Shown here one piece after another: positions 32,831 through 32,952 of a stretch of DNA of 32,952 nucleotides. The first letter of the stretch is position 1. Every line of letters starts with the position of its first letter. The DNA is from JAUVXJ01 sp034430275. GTDB lineage: Bacteria > Chloroflexota > Anaerolineae > UBA7937 > B3-Chlor. The DNA lies in contig DAOUEW010000043.1 in the NCBI GenBank assembly GCA_034430275.1, positions 1 through 32,952 of the forward strand, read 5' to 3'. A program made the translations under genes and the position numbers. The notes beneath the pieces are model-generated. The model did no database searches. It was given only the letters and a program-made list of their open reading frames with translations, and had not been told where the DNA came from.

Positions 32831-32952
32831 GTATTGATAGGCAGAGCACTTGGGTCTAGGTGGATTGTGGGACTCTCTGAATCTGAGGCAACACCCAAGA
32901 GCTTTGTGCTTTCTCACAGGTCTCGAGGGTTGGGCGCCACATTAGTGATATA

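Noticed and set aside
1..32952. CRISPR arrays, tRNA/rRNA genes, insertion sequences, prophage genes
   Set aside because: No regularly spaced repeats, no cloverleaf candidates, no transposase motifs and no phage genes were noticed by eye.

Overview
The window reads as a chromosomal segment of an anaerobic, moderately GC-rich bacterium. The gene content (tungsten aldehyde oxidoreductase, indolepyruvate:ferredoxin oxidoreductase, radical-type acyl-CoA dehydratase/benzoyl-CoA reductase family proteins, many soluble iron-sulfur modules) and the mix of a Flp-type prepilin signal with standard sigma70-like promoters would suit an uncultured Chloroflexota such as Dehalococcoidia. That placement is inference and no marker in the window proves it. 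Apart from parA/parB at the left edge, every recognised gene lies on the minus strand, so the window is best read from right to left.

Layout from the right end. A consensus promoter (32802-32830) opens an operon with an acyl/aryl-CoA ligase, a wrecked short-chain dehydrogenase that contains a terminator-like hairpin, a large FAD/FeS D-lactate-dehydrogenase-type protein, one benzoyl-CoA-reductase/2-hydroxyacyl-CoA-dehydratase subunit, its ATP-driven activase, and a zinc dehydrogenase resembling 6-hydroxycyclohex-1-ene-1-carbonyl-CoA dehydrogenase. Then comes a complete branched-chain/aromatic amino-acid ABC importer (livK, livH, livM, livG, livF), iorA-iorB, a phenylacetate-CoA ligase (paaK), two tandem thiolases, a small zinc-ribbon protein, and a tungsten aldehyde:ferredoxin oxidoreductase with a polyferredoxin, an FrhB-like FeS protein, a dicluster FeS protein, an FAD/[2Fe-2S]/NAD(P) module, an HdrC-like protein and a MoaD-like carrier. 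A collapsed gene between the polyferredoxin and the FrhB-like gene retains what look like an HdrA-type start and an MvhD-type end.

Left of this catabolic block lies housekeeping DNA: the infC-rpmI-rplT operon with its own promoter and a probable AUC start on infC, a SpoU/TrmH-type RNA methyltransferase translationally coupled to rplT, a CLC chloride transporter with CBS and RCK-C domains, a small M23 peptidase with a Flp-prepilin-like N-terminus, and converging parA (3' end only)/parB.

Taken together, the catabolic genes fit import of aromatic (or branched) amino acids, conversion to arylpyruvates, oxidation to aryl-acetyl-CoA (IorAB) or via aldehydes to aryl acetates (AOR, then PaaK), CoA activation and thiolytic shortening, and a ring-reduction or dehydration step driven by the activase-coupled FeS protein. 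Electrons would pass through ferredoxin-like modules to an NAD(P) site. The two most unusual points are the AOR electron-transfer assembly with a decayed HdrA/MvhD gene inside it, and the single-subunit benzoyl-CoA-reductase-like set next to a Had-like dehydrogenase.
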